The notes under the pieces were generated by a model. That model was not told where the DNA came from. It did no database searches and saw only the letters and a program-made list of their open reading frames with translations. This document shows positions 1 to 10,179 of a DNA stretch of 64,000 nucleotides, piece by piece. This DNA comes from Argyresthia goedartella (lineage: Eukaryota; Arthropoda; Insecta; Lepidoptera; Argyresthiidae). The stretch's first letter is position 1. Each line of letters begins with the position of its first letter. The position numbers and the translations under genes are program-made. The stretch lies in the NCBI GenBank assembly GCA_949825045.1, contig OX463808.1:23311674-23375673 (forward strand). The letters are read 5' to 3'.

Positions 1-402
1 TATTCCCTCCTTACTGCGTTTAAAAACCGCACGTTAGTGATATACTACTTGGTATAAAAATCATTTATCTGAATATTGATACATTATGACTATAATGTAT
101 CAATATTTCGAAATATTATGACATTCAAATTTCGAACGCCGCCGCCCGCCCGCGTGCCGCCCCTAGTTTGTCTATGAAGTTGGTACTACTGAAAAAGCTC
201 ACAAGTGCAGAGCAATGATCAATGCCACAATGCCGGTCGAACATGCGGTTGCTGAACACATCAAAGAGCTTATGATATGTGTGTAGATAAACTAGTGTAT
301 GTAACTGAACATAATTAGGCATTAAAACTCTCGCGTATTATTAGGAAACTCGCCGCGAGTTTTAATATCCTTCATTATGTATCAGTCACATAAACTACTA
401 TT
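1..402 (+). repeat. Dispersed repeat, copy 1
   Basis: This stretch is clearly related to 61668-62012: both carry AAAAACCGCACGTTA, then CATTCAAATTTCGAACGCCG, CGTGCCGCCCCTAGTTTGTC and CAGTCACATAAACTACTATT in the same order and orientation. I find no protein homology in it. The left end may lie outside the window. Relative to the other copy it has an extra hairpin of about 46 bp at 321-366. The class is unknown; a non-autonomous DNA element or SINE-like unit are both possible. Confidence 0.75.
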
Positions 403-514
403 TTTTTTAACAAAATATATAAACACAAGTCTTGCGGGTGGATAGACCAGAATGATAACATCCCCTTTTAGAGGCCCTCTTTAACACAGATATAACAGCA
501 AACAATAAACTCAC

Positions 515-736
515 ATCTTCCTTCTGGTCGACGGGAATGGAACAATAGCCCTGGAACCGAGTAATAGAGTTGGACTTGATACATTCGCGGTACAACTCAA
601 GTCCGCAGAGGAAACCTGCACTGGCAACCAGCAGGGCGACGATGGTGAGGCATAGTAGGGCTCCAGTGGACCTCGCCCCTGGTCCGGGACGCGGGCGACC
701 CGCATGCACGATCCCTTGCACGACAACCTTCTCCGG
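515..736 (-). CDS. Exon of a single-pass membrane protein, ITM2/BRI-like (partial gene)
   Basis: The exon is bounded by a good acceptor (polypyrimidine tract then ACAG, AG at 738-737) and a consensus donor GTGAGT (514-509). It is 222 bp, phase 0 at both ends, 74 codons. It encodes a proline/arginine-rich stretch (AGRPRPGPGARSTG), a hydrophobic segment of about 20 residues (ALLCLTIVALLVASAGFLCG), then LELYREC and RFQGYCSIPVD. This arrangement (short cytosolic part, one membrane span, Tyr-Arg, then an RFxGxCxIPxD-type stretch) resembles insect ITM2/BRI type II membrane proteins, which have a luminal BRICHOS domain in a later exon. The membrane segment and splice sites are seen; the family call is from memory of the motif and is tentative. 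No neighbouring exon was found inside the window, so the rest would lie to the left (downstream exons) or in unrecognised short exons to the right. Confidence 0.5.
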
Positions 737-842
737 CTGTAGGGAAAAAAACAAAAAAGTTTGATCAATTGAAATTAATGAAGACGACAAAACAAGAGGT
801 GGAATATTTACAAACTTTGGTCAAACTAGCAAAGAGGTAGTG

Positions 843-1070
843 CAATCAAACGCTTTCGTTAGTCCCACAGAATATGTTTCTAAACTTTCAACACACGACA
901 CCACAACAACCCCCGCGTGTAACATAATGACAAGTCGATAACTAATTGACAGCTAGGTATGTCAGGTCTTCCTCACGAAATAGTGTTAAGCTGACACGAT
1001 CGATTCAGTCGAACTGAACATTAAATCAATACCTTTTAACTTTTAGGAATATGAATTCTTAACAGTCGGC
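843..1070 (+). repeat. Dispersed repeat shared with 9955-10175
   Basis: Aligns by eye with 9955-10175: TTTCTAAACTTTCAAC, AATTGACAGCT, CAG(G/A)TCTTCCTCAC, AAATAGTGTT, AATTCTTAACAG occur in the same order. No coding content was seen. Confidence 0.65.
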
Positions 1071-1299
1071 CATCCTGGGAATCTGTGTCCCAGACACGCG
1101 ATAGAAATCAAAATTTGTTCTGTTCGCCTGATCTCACAACATCGTTTCCTACAGTGAAAATTTATTTTATGACTCAGTTAACATTTTTATAGCAAGACAA
1201 AAGCTATATTATATACATTGAATATAGGCTAAAATATTGGAAAATTTCATCTTGTTATTTATTTATTTATGTATTATGGATTATTTAAAAAAAATAAGC

Positions 1300-1475
1300 T
1301 TTGCTAGCTTTAGATCGAGACTTAAATATAGAGTCTCTTTCTGCGTGCCGCCAGAGTTCTTCTCCACAGATTCCGCCATTGGGTTAGTGAACTCACCCAA
1401 AAAAATGTAATGACGGATCTAAGTGATGTAACAACATCCTATGGAAATAAATGATTTTTGATTTTGATTTTGAGT
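1300..1475 (+). mobile_element. 3' end fragment of a non-LTR retrotransposon
   Basis: Read on the + strand the fragment ends a frame with YRVSFCVPPEFF, then GLVNSPKKM and a stop. This is the form of the ORF2 C-terminus in Jockey-like LINEs. About 30 bp after the stop comes AATAAATGATTTTTGATTTTGATTTTGA, a LINE-type short-repeat tail. Everything upstream of about 1300 is lost, so this is a severely 5'-truncated copy in the opposite orientation to the LINE at 1493-3015. Confidence 0.5.
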
Positions 1476-1492
1476 GTCAATGTTACAGTGAT

Positions 1493-3015
1493 CTAGACGC
1501 GAACTATAACTGGGTAACTTTTTGCCTTGTTATCACCGTACGCTAAATGGTAAAGGAACCGTCTCTGTACACTTTCTAGTCTGTCGGAGTTGATTTTGTA
1601 TTGGCGGTTCCAAACCACGCTACAATCCTCTACCTGTGATCGTACCAATGTGTTGAAGAGACTTATCTTTGTGAGAGGCTCCTTGAAGTTTTTGCTATTG
1701 CGTATCACAAAACCAAGTGTCTTTAGGCTCTTGGTTACAATCCTGTCAATATGCTCATCAAACTTAAGCCGACTATCCAGCATAACGCCGAGAATCTGAA
1801 TCTGAATCTGATCATACATTGATGCAACGCTATTTAGTTTCTTATTCCCAATGGGTACGCTTGATGATTATGAATGTTATTACGCGTGAAGTGGACACAA
1901 TAGTATTCTTCTGCACTAGCGACATATCGCACTTAGGGACATATCGTTATGGTCGCACCACTCACTTCACTGTTTAATATCTTCCTGTAAGAGGCTGGAG
2001 TCGTTGTAAGAAGCGATAGGCCTGTACAACTTTAGGTCATCGGCAAACAACTGGAATTCTGAGTGTCCAATGCAGTCACCAATGTCGTTGACAAACACAT
2101 TGAACAGTATTTTGCCAAGATGAGAGCCCTGAGGAACACCTGATATCGCCTGAAAAGCATCGCTAGATTGCCCACATATAGCCAAAGGCAGGTTCTGTCG
2201 TGGAGATAGGACTGCAGCCATTTGATAAGGCTTCCGCTGATGCCCAACATGAACAGTTTTCCGATCAGTAGCCTATGATTGACTCTGATTTTAGGTATGT
2301 CGCAATAGCGTCGTAGTCGGCCTTGTAAAAATTAGGTCTGGATGCTGGTACCTCCCGTAAGAGACCGTTTACTTTCAGACAAACTTGGAAGTCTAAAGGC
2401 GGGTGAAAAGGGTCAGCAACGCTAATCAAGTCAACACTGCGATAGCCCATCGATTACTAAGCTCAAGATCCAGAACCTTGGATTGGAAGTTTGGGATAAA
2501 ATTTTGCTGCTTGAGGGTATTAAGAGTTAAAAAATCGGTTGGGGCTTCGGGGGTGGCGTGCGCTGATGAGGCATCTTTGGTCCACATTATGTCTCGTTGG
2601 TTAAAATCGCCAATAATAATTCAATTTTCGACATTTTCCATAACATTTTGAGTGTTATACAAAAAAGTATCTAGGTTTTTCTGTTCTCTTTAATATCAGT
2701 TGTGGAACGAAGGTTAACTGCAAAGATATGCAATTTTATCCATTTGTTATTTAATTTGACTGCTATTGAAACCCAGAGTTCCTCACCCGGTCCCTCCAGA
2801 GCGATATATCTCTGCCTTGATAAACTCTTTGAGATAAGTAACCTCGCCCCCATGCTATAATTATTAAAAGAAGTTGATGCTCCGTCTCGTCTATAAACAA
2901 TGTATCGGTGGTCAAAAGCTCCGAGTCGAAAATAGCGTCGTGCAACCAAGTCTCCCCCAGTATAAAAGTCTATTGTTTTAGTTTTTAGGCCGCGAACATT
3001 CTGGTAATAAAATTT
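1493..3015 (-). pseudogene. Degenerate non-LTR retrotransposon ORF2 (endonuclease and reverse transcriptase)
   Basis: From right to left on the - strand: an endonuclease start (LKFYYQNVRGLKTKT, near 3000-2960), a frameshifted endonuclease body (ETWLHDAIFDSELLTTD near 2940), then after a large loss the reverse transcriptase core (GVPQGSHLGKILFNVFVND, FADDLKLY; 2250-1967) and the C-terminal region (LGVMLDSRLKFDEHI..., 1819-1493). The FADD box and the GVPQGSxLG motif identify the polymerase palm. Frameshifts and deletions separate all blocks, so no protein can be made. The signature is that of Jockey/CR1-type LINEs; the exact clade is not determinable by eye. It is a different family from LINE A. 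Confidence 0.8.
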
Positions 3016-3054
3016 TAGCTTATTATTATTGAATTTTATGACAGATAAAGTTAA

Positions 3055-3870
3055 ATGGGGGACAGGAATGCACGGCCCAGTAATGCCCGGCCCCGGAATG
3101 TCCGACCTAGGAATCGTGGGATCTGGGACGCCAATTCCGGGGCCGGACTTTCCAAGCCGCGTATTACTGGGCCGGGCATTCCGAGGCCGTGCACTGCCTG
3201 TTCGACCCCGGAATGCCCGGCCCCGAAATTGTGGGACGTCTCTCATTGGCTGGAAATACTGGCTTCTGATTGGTCGAACATTTTCGATTTAACTTAGACT
3301 AATCTTAAGCCCTGGTCTTGCCTCATAGTAGTGAGGTTTTTTTGTAAGCAAGTTTAACATTCACTTGACACATAACATAACCTCAAAATTATTCATATTT
3401 GGTTAGTTTAAAATAAAAACAAACTCAATTCTGCTATTTGTTAAAAAAAATAACACTGTGAAGGCTGAGTTCAAGTGCATTATATTTATTGAGTCAAATT
3501 TGGCTAGAGTAGGTTATTGTGGCTAAATTTAAATTGGGTTATAGGTTAGGTTAGAACTCAGAAGAAGCAAAACCGAAGCGTAGCGGAGCGAAGCATATGC
3601 AAATAAAAAAAAACATTTAATGGTATTAGTAGATTTTTTGAGATAGTCACTATGAACACACTTTAATCTCTGATGAAGCAGTTGTCTATGGTACTCGGGA
3701 CGCCAATTCCAGGGCCGGGCATTCCGGGGTCGAGCACTGTTTTGTACGACCACGGAATGCTCGGCCCAGGAATGCCCGACCACGGAATCGTGGGCTAACG
3801 GGACGCCAATTCCGGGGCCGGACATTCCTGGGCCGGACAATACTGGGCCGGGCATTACAGGGACTCAAGT
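3055..3870. repeat. GC-rich inverted-repeat element with AT-rich centre
   Basis: Two GC-rich blocks (3055-3240 and 3690-3870) are built from the words GGAATGCCCGGCCC and its complement GGGCCGGGCATTCC. The second block reads like the reverse complement of the first, giving arms of about 180 bp around an AT-rich centre of about 450 bp. Each block is also internally palindromic. Spurious open frames (RPRNARPSN-type repeats) arise from the reiterated motif and are not genes. The centre contains AGCGTAGCGGAGCGAAGC, a word style common in other fold-back elements of the window. Confidence 0.6.
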
Positions 3871-4029
3871 AAAATATATCAAGCTAAGTAATATTAGTAC
3901 AAAATTAAATTAAACTAACTTCTCACGTGGACTCGTTCCGCTTCGTTGTGAGGTCTCATTTAGATTTTAGCTCCGCGTGCCCATACAAACTTGTAATCTA
4001 AGAGTATTTGCTTGTTTGCTTTATTAGAG

Positions 4030-4325
4030 GGGGATAGATGCTCCACAACAAATATTGACGATGGCTAATCTCTTCCTCCTACTCCGATGTGACTGCTGTT
4101 CAGTTTGTTCTTGGGATTGGCCTTGTTGAAACTCAGCGTCGCGGCGATGAGCGTGTCGCGCATGCGCGGGCTGCTCAGATGGACGAGAATGGAGCGCGGG
4201 CGGGAGCTTGATTGATCTATTTTGGCGATTCTCGTGCAATGGAGTATGTCGTTTTCTTTCAGGGGGCAGTTGATAGTAGTGCATAGATTGTCAAGCATCT
4301 TAATCAGGTCTTTTGATTTCTTATT
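4030..4325 (-). pseudogene. LINE ORF1 fragment with FP-like (pfam 'Baculovirus FP') C-terminal domain
   Basis: The - strand reads KSKDLIKMLDNLCTT, ENDILHCTRIAKI, RPRSILVHL, RDTLIAATLSFNKANPKNKL, and after a one-base shift IFVVEHLSP. The order of an I.C.RI pattern, a PRSI(I)V.F strand, a RD.LI.A segment and EHLSP is that of the RNA-binding C-terminal domain found in ORF1 proteins of many insect LINEs and also in the FP25K family. It is a fragment with a frameshift near 4065, and no reverse transcriptase follows it in the same orientation. Confidence 0.6.
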
Positions 4326-4424
4326 GCGTTATTGCTCAATTAGTTGTTCGTTGGTTTTAATTTTCATAACAGCACTCACTCAGTGAATTATCTGGTCCAG
4401 ATTTTAGTAATCGCTTACGGTTGA

Positions 4425-4645
4425 ATTATCATAGTGGTGCTCAATCAGTTCAATATCTCATTCAAACCGTTTTTCCTACTCCTGGGTTAAATCGGTGATT
4501 TACCAGTTCAACATCTATTTCAAATCGTGTTTCTCAGTCCTTGGTTAAATTCCCATAATAGTGTTCTATCAGTTCAATGTATAACTCTAATCATGGTTCT
4601 CATTCCTAGGTTAATTCCCCATAATAGTGCTCTGTTAGTTCAAAT
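4425..4645. repeat. Degenerate tandem repeat, about 4 units of 57-68 bp
   Basis: The unit runs ATAGTG(C/T)TCTATCAGTTCAA, ATCTCATTCAAA, CGTGTTTCTC, TCCT(A/T)GGTTAAAT. The word (C/T)AGTTCAA recurs at about 4447, 4504, 4569 and 4637. The array lies just upstream, on the - strand, of the LINE ORF1 fragment, so it may be a repeated 5' UTR of that LINE; this is inference. Confidence 0.65.
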
Positions 4646-4811
4646 TGTGCCGGAAGATTGGGAAGAAATCCGTCTTCCGCGAGTTTGGTTTGCTGAAGGT
4701 CAGCACCGCAGGTTGGGTGAGGGCTTCGGTAGCACCCGGGCTGATTAGTCGTGATTTATTGATTAGTCGTTGAAAGTAGCGTGAGATTTGCGTATTTCGC
4801 CGGGAAACAGC

Positions 4812-4930
4812 CACGCATAATTATAATAACGAATGGACACAGATTGACATGACGGTGACCCCAAGATTGGCTTGGACGGTGTAAAGCTGGAAGATAACTC
4901 GGGCGCGCCCGAGGCACGTCACTTCGGAAG
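4812..4930 (+). repeat. Dispersed repeat, related to 5985-6095
   Basis: Shares with 5985-6095 the order GCAT(A/G)ATTATAATAA, GACATAAC/GACACAGA, TTGAC(A/C)TGACG(G/T)TGACCCCAA, TGGCTTG, GCGCGCC. The second copy leads directly into the endonuclease fragment at 6030-7000, so this may be 5' leader sequence of that LINE. The GC-rich stretch 4640-5150 around it has no recognisable gene. Confidence 0.5.
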
Positions 4931-5099
4931 CCAGGTCATAGGTCTATGGAAGACTCCGTCAGGTAAGTAACCTAGCGCGGTGTTTCACCGCCCGTTAGAC
5001 TCCCCTACGGCGGTGAACCAGGTTTCCAGCTATGTAAATGGGCCCGCAGCCAAGTCCTCGTCACTCACTCAACGTCGCGAGTTATTTGCCTACTCGCTC

Positions 5100-5985
5100 G
5101 CGTGCCCCCGGGAAAACAATATAACAGGGCTGCCGGCCGCTTACTTGAGCGCATGACGTACAGAAGAGGGTAAAATTTGTTAAATTTAATTGATTTTCCT
5201 CCACTTTGCCCTTGTTTTCCGTTTCAATACTTACTAAAATTAACAACATTCAAATTATTTTCAACCCGTAAATTTAATAACAGAGAATTTCGGTCAGGGC
5301 AAAAAGCAATAGAATATTTTATTACATTAAAACATATTTGATGAGCAATAAAAATAATTTAATTACTTTAGATCTTTTATTTCACTTTGTCATCTTTGGA
5401 CAACCCTAGCGCATACGCTCAATGATGTAAGCAGACGAACATCTCAATTCTCGGTGTGCGGGCACTAGACATATTTTTGCTTGCAGTTTACTCCAAGTAT
5501 TATTATAAAAAATATTTAGGCGTTCGCTTTTGTAGGACTGTGATGTATCTGTTACGAAGTAATAATTATATTAATCTGTGTCGTAGCTAGGACCGCCGTC
5601 CTAGGGGAAGGTCTAACATCTTGGTTGACAGAGCGTGGTTCTTTACATGAATGTTGCTCTCTGGGGGTTAAAATAATCACGGTCATAGACTACAGAAAGT
5701 AGGCGCGGATAGATAGGAACAGTTTCAATATCAGCCTGTAGTTATATGATCAGTCCAGACTTGACCCTTCACTACACGAGGCGTGGAAAACCTTCTGGCT
5801 GTACCGAAATATTGTTCAATCTACTGCGACCGTTGCGGAGCCGCATTCAGGCTAACAAAATCTCGCGTTGTGACACTGACAAACTGGAAGAAAAAAAAGT
5901 TTGTAACAGTGTTACCAAGATGGGTGTGAGAAACTGGGAACACTTTGAGATTTGTGTGTTTCACATGGGAAATAACATATACACA
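5100..5985. other. No recognisable feature
   Basis: AT-rich DNA with short open frames only. I see no exon, transposase or tandem structure in it. Confidence 0.5.
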
Positions 5986-6029
5986 CGCATGATTATAATA
6001 AGGAAAGGACATAACTTGACCTGACGTTG

Positions 6030-7000
6030 ACCCCAATACTGGCTTGTAGCAGTGAAGCAAGGCGCGCCTGGGACTCATCGTTCGTCAGAGGCCATTCAAG
6101 TAAGCTGGCTGCCCGAACATGTTTTTTGTCAGCAATAAAATCAGCATTAGGCTGTATTTCTGGTACAGGTTCCAGAGATCTGGTTGCCATAGAACTTAAT
6201 TTGTTGGAAGCTGGCGGGGGAAGCAAGAAGGTGGCGTTCATATCTAGCTACATGCCGAGCGAGAAAGACTTCGCGCCGCCCCGCAAGAGGTAGGAGACAT
6301 TGTCGAGAACTATAAAGGTAAAGACGTTCCATTCGTGTTGTGCTGTGATGCTAGCTCCGATAAATAGGCGTAGGTTAGTACAGATACTAACAAGAAAATA
6401 GGCAAAAGAGTTAAGAATTGGAGAGTGGCAGAGAAGGATATTCTGTCTGATCATACCTTCTAGCTAGACTATCAGTTTGAGATACTAGAAATAAGAAATC
6501 CTCGGAAGACGGACTGGAGCATATACTGCGACATCATGGGCAAATGAACTCCAACCCGACAAACATATGGAACTAGAGAAGAATTAGAAGGGGGGACGAA
6601 TGAATTTGAAAAAACTCTTATATATGCATACCACCAGGCATGCCCCCTTAGAAGAATTCCAGAAGGAAAGCGTCAACTATGGTGGAACAAAGACCTGAAG
6701 AAGCAAAGAAAAAGAACTCGGAGAGCTATGAGGTAAGCCCTCTTAAAGAACAATGAAGATAGCTGGGATGGGCATAGAAGGGTCAGGAATGAATATAGCA
6801 AAACAAAACACAGAGAAAGTAGGAAAAGCTGGCGCCTGTACTGCAAAGAGATGAGCAAATACTCAGATGCGGCTCGGCTGGTAAAACAACTTGAAAGCGA
6901 CAAAACGTGCCAACTAGGAAGTTTGAAAATACTTCCTAGAAAACGCAAATCTGGGAGATGATTTGTCAAACTTAAAGTTTAGCGACATCCTAGAATTAAT
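6030..7000 (+). pseudogene. LINE ORF2 endonuclease remnant (R1/Jockey-like)
   Basis: Reading the + strand across several stops gives ARTCFLSAIKSA, SRDLVAIELNLLEAGGG, KKVAFISSYMPSEKDFAPP, then VPFVLCCDAS, LSDHTF, IRNPRKTDWSIY, LWWNKDLKKQRKRTRRAM and RRVRNEYSKT. These are the successive blocks of an apurinic-type endonuclease (RDLVAIEL, AYMP, CDAN-like and SDH motifs) and the linker before reverse transcriptase in R1/Jockey-type LINEs. In-frame stops and shifts are frequent. The catalytic CDAN is altered to CDAS. No reverse transcriptase of this copy follows. Confidence 0.7.
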
Positions 7001-7315
7001 TAAACGAACAAGAAAATTTGGGGAGGGACATCTGTTGATCCAACAGTAACCAGTGCCCAAACACTGGGGGTGAAATAGTCACGATAGAGGACCGATCACC
7101 TGCCTGTCGTTCAGCGGGCGTCCCACCTCATAATCATCATCATCATCAAGTTCTGCGGCTTACGCTGTTAGGAACATCAGACAAAGCATGGATGTGGCTA
7201 CATCTAGGCTAGTATAGATATTTTAGTTACTTTCATAGTGTCATGTCCTATGGTATCTTGTTGTGGGGGAAAGCAGCGGATATTCAAACTATTTTTATTT
7301 TACAGAAAAGAGCTA

Positions 7316-8854
7316 CACACACCGGCACAATTAGCGGAACAGAAAAAAAGGAGTATTTACGCATGTTTACGTGTTACTGGCCGGCTAAACAAGCTTTTTT
7401 TAAATTTGGGTTTTAATTTAAAAACGGAATACTAAGCGACTGCCATTTTTTTCATTATTTTGTTTTAATTTTCATTGATTCATTTTTTTCGACCGCTTCT
7501 CCGTTTTTAGAAGGTTCGTGCATTCCATTTGAAAAGCTTTGAATTGCAGTTTTTTGAGGCTTTTGAGTTTTTTCGAATATTGATAATTTACGAGCATCTA
7601 AATATGCCTGATTTAACGCCATCAGAAATCATTAGGGCAGATCAAACGAGGAGAAATGGTCAAACCTACAGATCGATTGCCAGAAGCCTTCGTCTATCGT
7701 TATCAACGATTCATCGTAGCATCCAACGATACAGATTGACGAATACTCTAGTGAGAAGGAGAGGACAAGGCCGGAAAAGGTGTACTTCAAGGAGGGATGA
7801 CCATTTTCTCCAACTTCAAGTCCGACGGAACACGATACTAACGGCGGTGCAGGCTCGAAATGTACTGGAAGAGGTACGAGCAGTAAGGATTAGTGAGCGG
7901 ACAGTTCGTAGAAGATTCGAAGAAGTGGGTATAGGCTCGTATGTGCCCGCCAAAGCCCCAAAACTTGAGAGACATCATCGCACAAACCGTCTACATTTTG
8001 GTCGTGAACATCGTGATTGGGACTTCGACGACTGGGGACAGGTTCTTTTTACTGATGAATACAGAGTTATGTTAATTCAAATTGATGGAAGGCAGCGAGT
8101 ATGGAGACGCAAAGGAGAACGGTATATCCAGTCTAATTTTGAAAATACAGTGGCATATGGCGGCGGTTCAATTATGGTCTGGGGAGGAATATGTTTAGGA
8201 GCTCGTACGGAGTTAGTAGTGGTCGATGGCGGGAATCTGAATGCTGATCGGTATATCAGGGAGATTTTAAAAGAACATGTTGTGCCATTTGCCCCCTTTA
8301 TTGGTAACAACTTCATTCTAATGCAGGATAATGCTCGGGCTCACAGTGCTCGCACAGTACAGACATACCTAAACCATGTTGGTATAAAGGTGATGGAGTG
8401 GCCAGCACGGTCCCCCGATATGAATCATGAATGCCACCTCCCAATAATCTCAACGAGTTGTGAAACGCATTACTTGAAGAATGGCAGAGGTCGCCCCAAG
8501 AAACCATTGATAACATCATCCGCAGCATGCCCAGACGGATGGAAACCCTCATCAGAGCACGAAGATGAAACACTCAATATTGAACAGTCATTGAAATTGT
8601 TCTTAACCTTTGGAAAACCTTGAATTTTCTGCTGTTTCTCTATAATTAAAAAATCGAAGAAAAATGCATTTTGTTTAATTTTATTTTTATTTTAATTAAA
8701 CTTTAAGTATGGTGTTACAAATGAATGTCAAAACATGTTAGTTTAATTGTTGTTTCATTTTAAATAATATGTTGTTTAGAAATTACATTCATTGTTCTAA
8801 ATTCCCTCTTTTTTCTCCCTTTTTTTTCTGTTCCGCTAATTGTGCCGGTGTGTG
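7316..8854 (+). mobile_element. Tc1-like transposon, complete with inverted repeats and TA duplication
   Basis: Left end CACACACCGGCACAATTAGC and right end its reverse complement. The inverted repeats match over about 33 bp (to AGCGGAACAGAAAAAAAGG). TA flanks both ends (7314-7315 and 8855-8856). The pre-insertion sequence is known from LINE A copy 2 (GGGCTATTCGAGCAATTTA): here AGAGCTA precedes and TATTTGAGTAATTTA follows, so the target TA in the LINE was duplicated exactly as in Tc1/mariner transposition. Length 1,539 bp, one transposase frame inside. Confidence 0.92.
7604..8623 (+). pseudogene. Tc1-family transposase, inactivated near the third catalytic residue
   Basis: From ATG at 7604 (MPDLTPSEI) the frame has an N-terminal helix-turn-helix region (TYRSIARSLRLSLSTIHRSI), a basic linker (GQGRKR), a second helix-turn-helix (VRISERTVRRRFEEVGI), then the DDE domain: LFTDEYR (first Asp), SIMVWGGI, and MQDNARAHSARTV (second Asp). 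After WPARSPDMN the expected P-I-E block of the DD34E triad is missing: a short deletion joins to a shifted frame. The normal C-terminal residues (NNLNEL..ALLEEWQR, SMPRRMETLIRARR) are still legible in another frame. The 340-residue open frame is therefore deceptively long; the third catalytic Glu is lost and the C-terminus is scrambled. A start further upstream at 7529 is formally open but lies before the conserved N-terminus. Confidence 0.9.
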
Positions 8855-9005
8855 TATTTGAGTAATTTATAAGTTAAAAAGAACAGACTCCTTAAGAGAG
8901 CTTTATAAAGAAATTGAGATACTAACTGTAGCTAGTCAATTTATTTTCTAAAATATAATGTATGTACTATGTACACAAGAACCCTTACAACATTTTCCAA
9001 ACTTA

Positions 9006-9334
9006 AAGGGGTATTATACTGGCTTTTTGAAGGACCCTTTTGGAAGAGAGAGGCCAATGTAATAAGCAAAAGGGAATAAGTTTCACTTATAAGGACGAAA
9101 GAGCGAACCCGGTCCGCCTTTTCCCTTTCTTCCTTTGTTGACTGTAGATCTTACCAGAGTCATAGCAATGGCTATTTTTTGTCGTTACGAAAGTAGAGGT
9201 GGCATGGCGTGGCGTCTGATCGCTTCAAAGTTCACTCTATGACTGAGGTAGGCGCCTAATTAGGTATAGTGTTATAACAAGCATCCCTTACGAGGGCAAA
9301 AGTCACCTTCCAAAAGGACAGCATAATGGGGGTC
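9006..9334. mobile_element. MITE inserted in LINE A copy 1, TTA-flanked
   Basis: A 329-bp block interrupts the LINE between CCAAAC and GCTATAGCTGTAATG. TTA flanks both sides (9003-9005, 9335-9337). The ends are imperfect inverted repeats (GGTATTATACTGGC...CCTTTTGGAA against CCATTATGCTGTCCTTTTGG). A TTA duplication is typical of PIF/Harbinger-type elements; that assignment is inference. Confidence 0.7.
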
Positions 9335-9954
9335 TTAGCTATAGCTGTAATGTTAACCTAAGAAATAATCACATTCTATATGCACCCCGATTTAGACTCG
9401 CGAAGGTTAGCAATTCTTTCAAGGGTCAGTGCATTCTCTACAATAATAAGATACCTCTGGAGATTTTGAAATTGCCATTTGAGCAATTTAAAAAGCATCG
9501 AAAGCGACTTTCTCGAAAAAGGGGTATTACTATGTTCAAGATTACTTAAATGACAGGACAATATGGGGTTAATCTAGCTCAACACAGACCTTGCTGTTAA
9601 TAATTTTGTAATTATTTATTCCTGCTTATTAATCATAATAATAAAAAAAACATATTTGTATTAGTTAAGCACAACATATTTTTAAGAGATCTAAAAATTA
9701 ATCTGTGGGAGTTTCTACGCCCTCCTTCTCCCAGTGGTCCAATGTAGAGAAGAGGCATAAAATGCCGTTTGCTAAGTATATGTAAATATCTACAGTAATA
9801 AAGTACTTTGAGTTTGACTTTATGGGTGGCTTTTTTTCTAACGTCAAAGGGCCGTGGACCTAGAAACACAAACCCCATAAGGAAAGGTACTAAAACCACT
9901 TACTTACCAGATTATCTAGCCGACCACTGACTTCCATGGATAACACTTCTAACT

Positions 9955-10175
9955 TATTACAACATTTTCGTTCGATAAACAGAATATATTTCTAAACTTT
10001 CAACCCAGGACACAATGAAAACCCCGCCTAAAATATTATGACAAGACCACGACGAATTGACAGCTCGGGAGTCAGATCTTCCTCACAAAATAGTGTTGGG
10101 CTAACACAATTGATTCGGTCAAACTAATCATTACAGCAATATTTACTTTAAAAAAGATTAATTCTTAACAGCGGG
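9955..10175 (+). repeat. Dispersed repeat, second copy of 843-1070
   Basis: See the entry at 843-1070 for shared words. Both copies are in the same orientation about 9.1 kb apart. Confidence 0.65.
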
Positions 10176-10179
10176 AACT

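Larger units (their letters stand above)
7148..9815 (+). mobile_element. LINE A, copy 1: 3' part, interrupted by two DNA transposons
   Basis: Outside the insertions the sequence follows the - strand copy at 11055-12000 closely: AAGTTCTGCGGCTTACGCTG, GTCATGTCCTATGGTATCTT, GGGGGAAAGCAGCGGATATT, and after the Tc1 element GAACAGACTCCTTAAGAGAG, then GTAATGTTAACCTAAGAAAT to the 3' UTR (TGTGGGAGTTTCTA) and an ACAGTAATAAAG tail near 9805. It covers only the end of ORF2 and the 3' UTR and carries frameshifts. The Tc1 element sits at 7316-8854 and a MITE at 9006-9334; removing both restores alignment with copy 2. Confidence 0.85.

Noticed and set aside
407..790. 127-codon open frame on the - strand taken as a whole gene
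   Set aside because: Only 515-736 is bounded by good splice sites and has protein character; the flanks read like intron (polypyrimidine tract, GTGAGT).
2671..3292. Open frames rich in RPRNARPSN-type repeats on both strands
   Set aside because: They arise from the reiterated GGAATGCCCGGCCC words in a GC-rich inverted repeat, read in several frames on both strands.
4024..4284. 86-codon - strand frame rich in His, Arg and Gln
   Set aside because: It is a shifted frame of the LINE ORF1 FP-like fragment.
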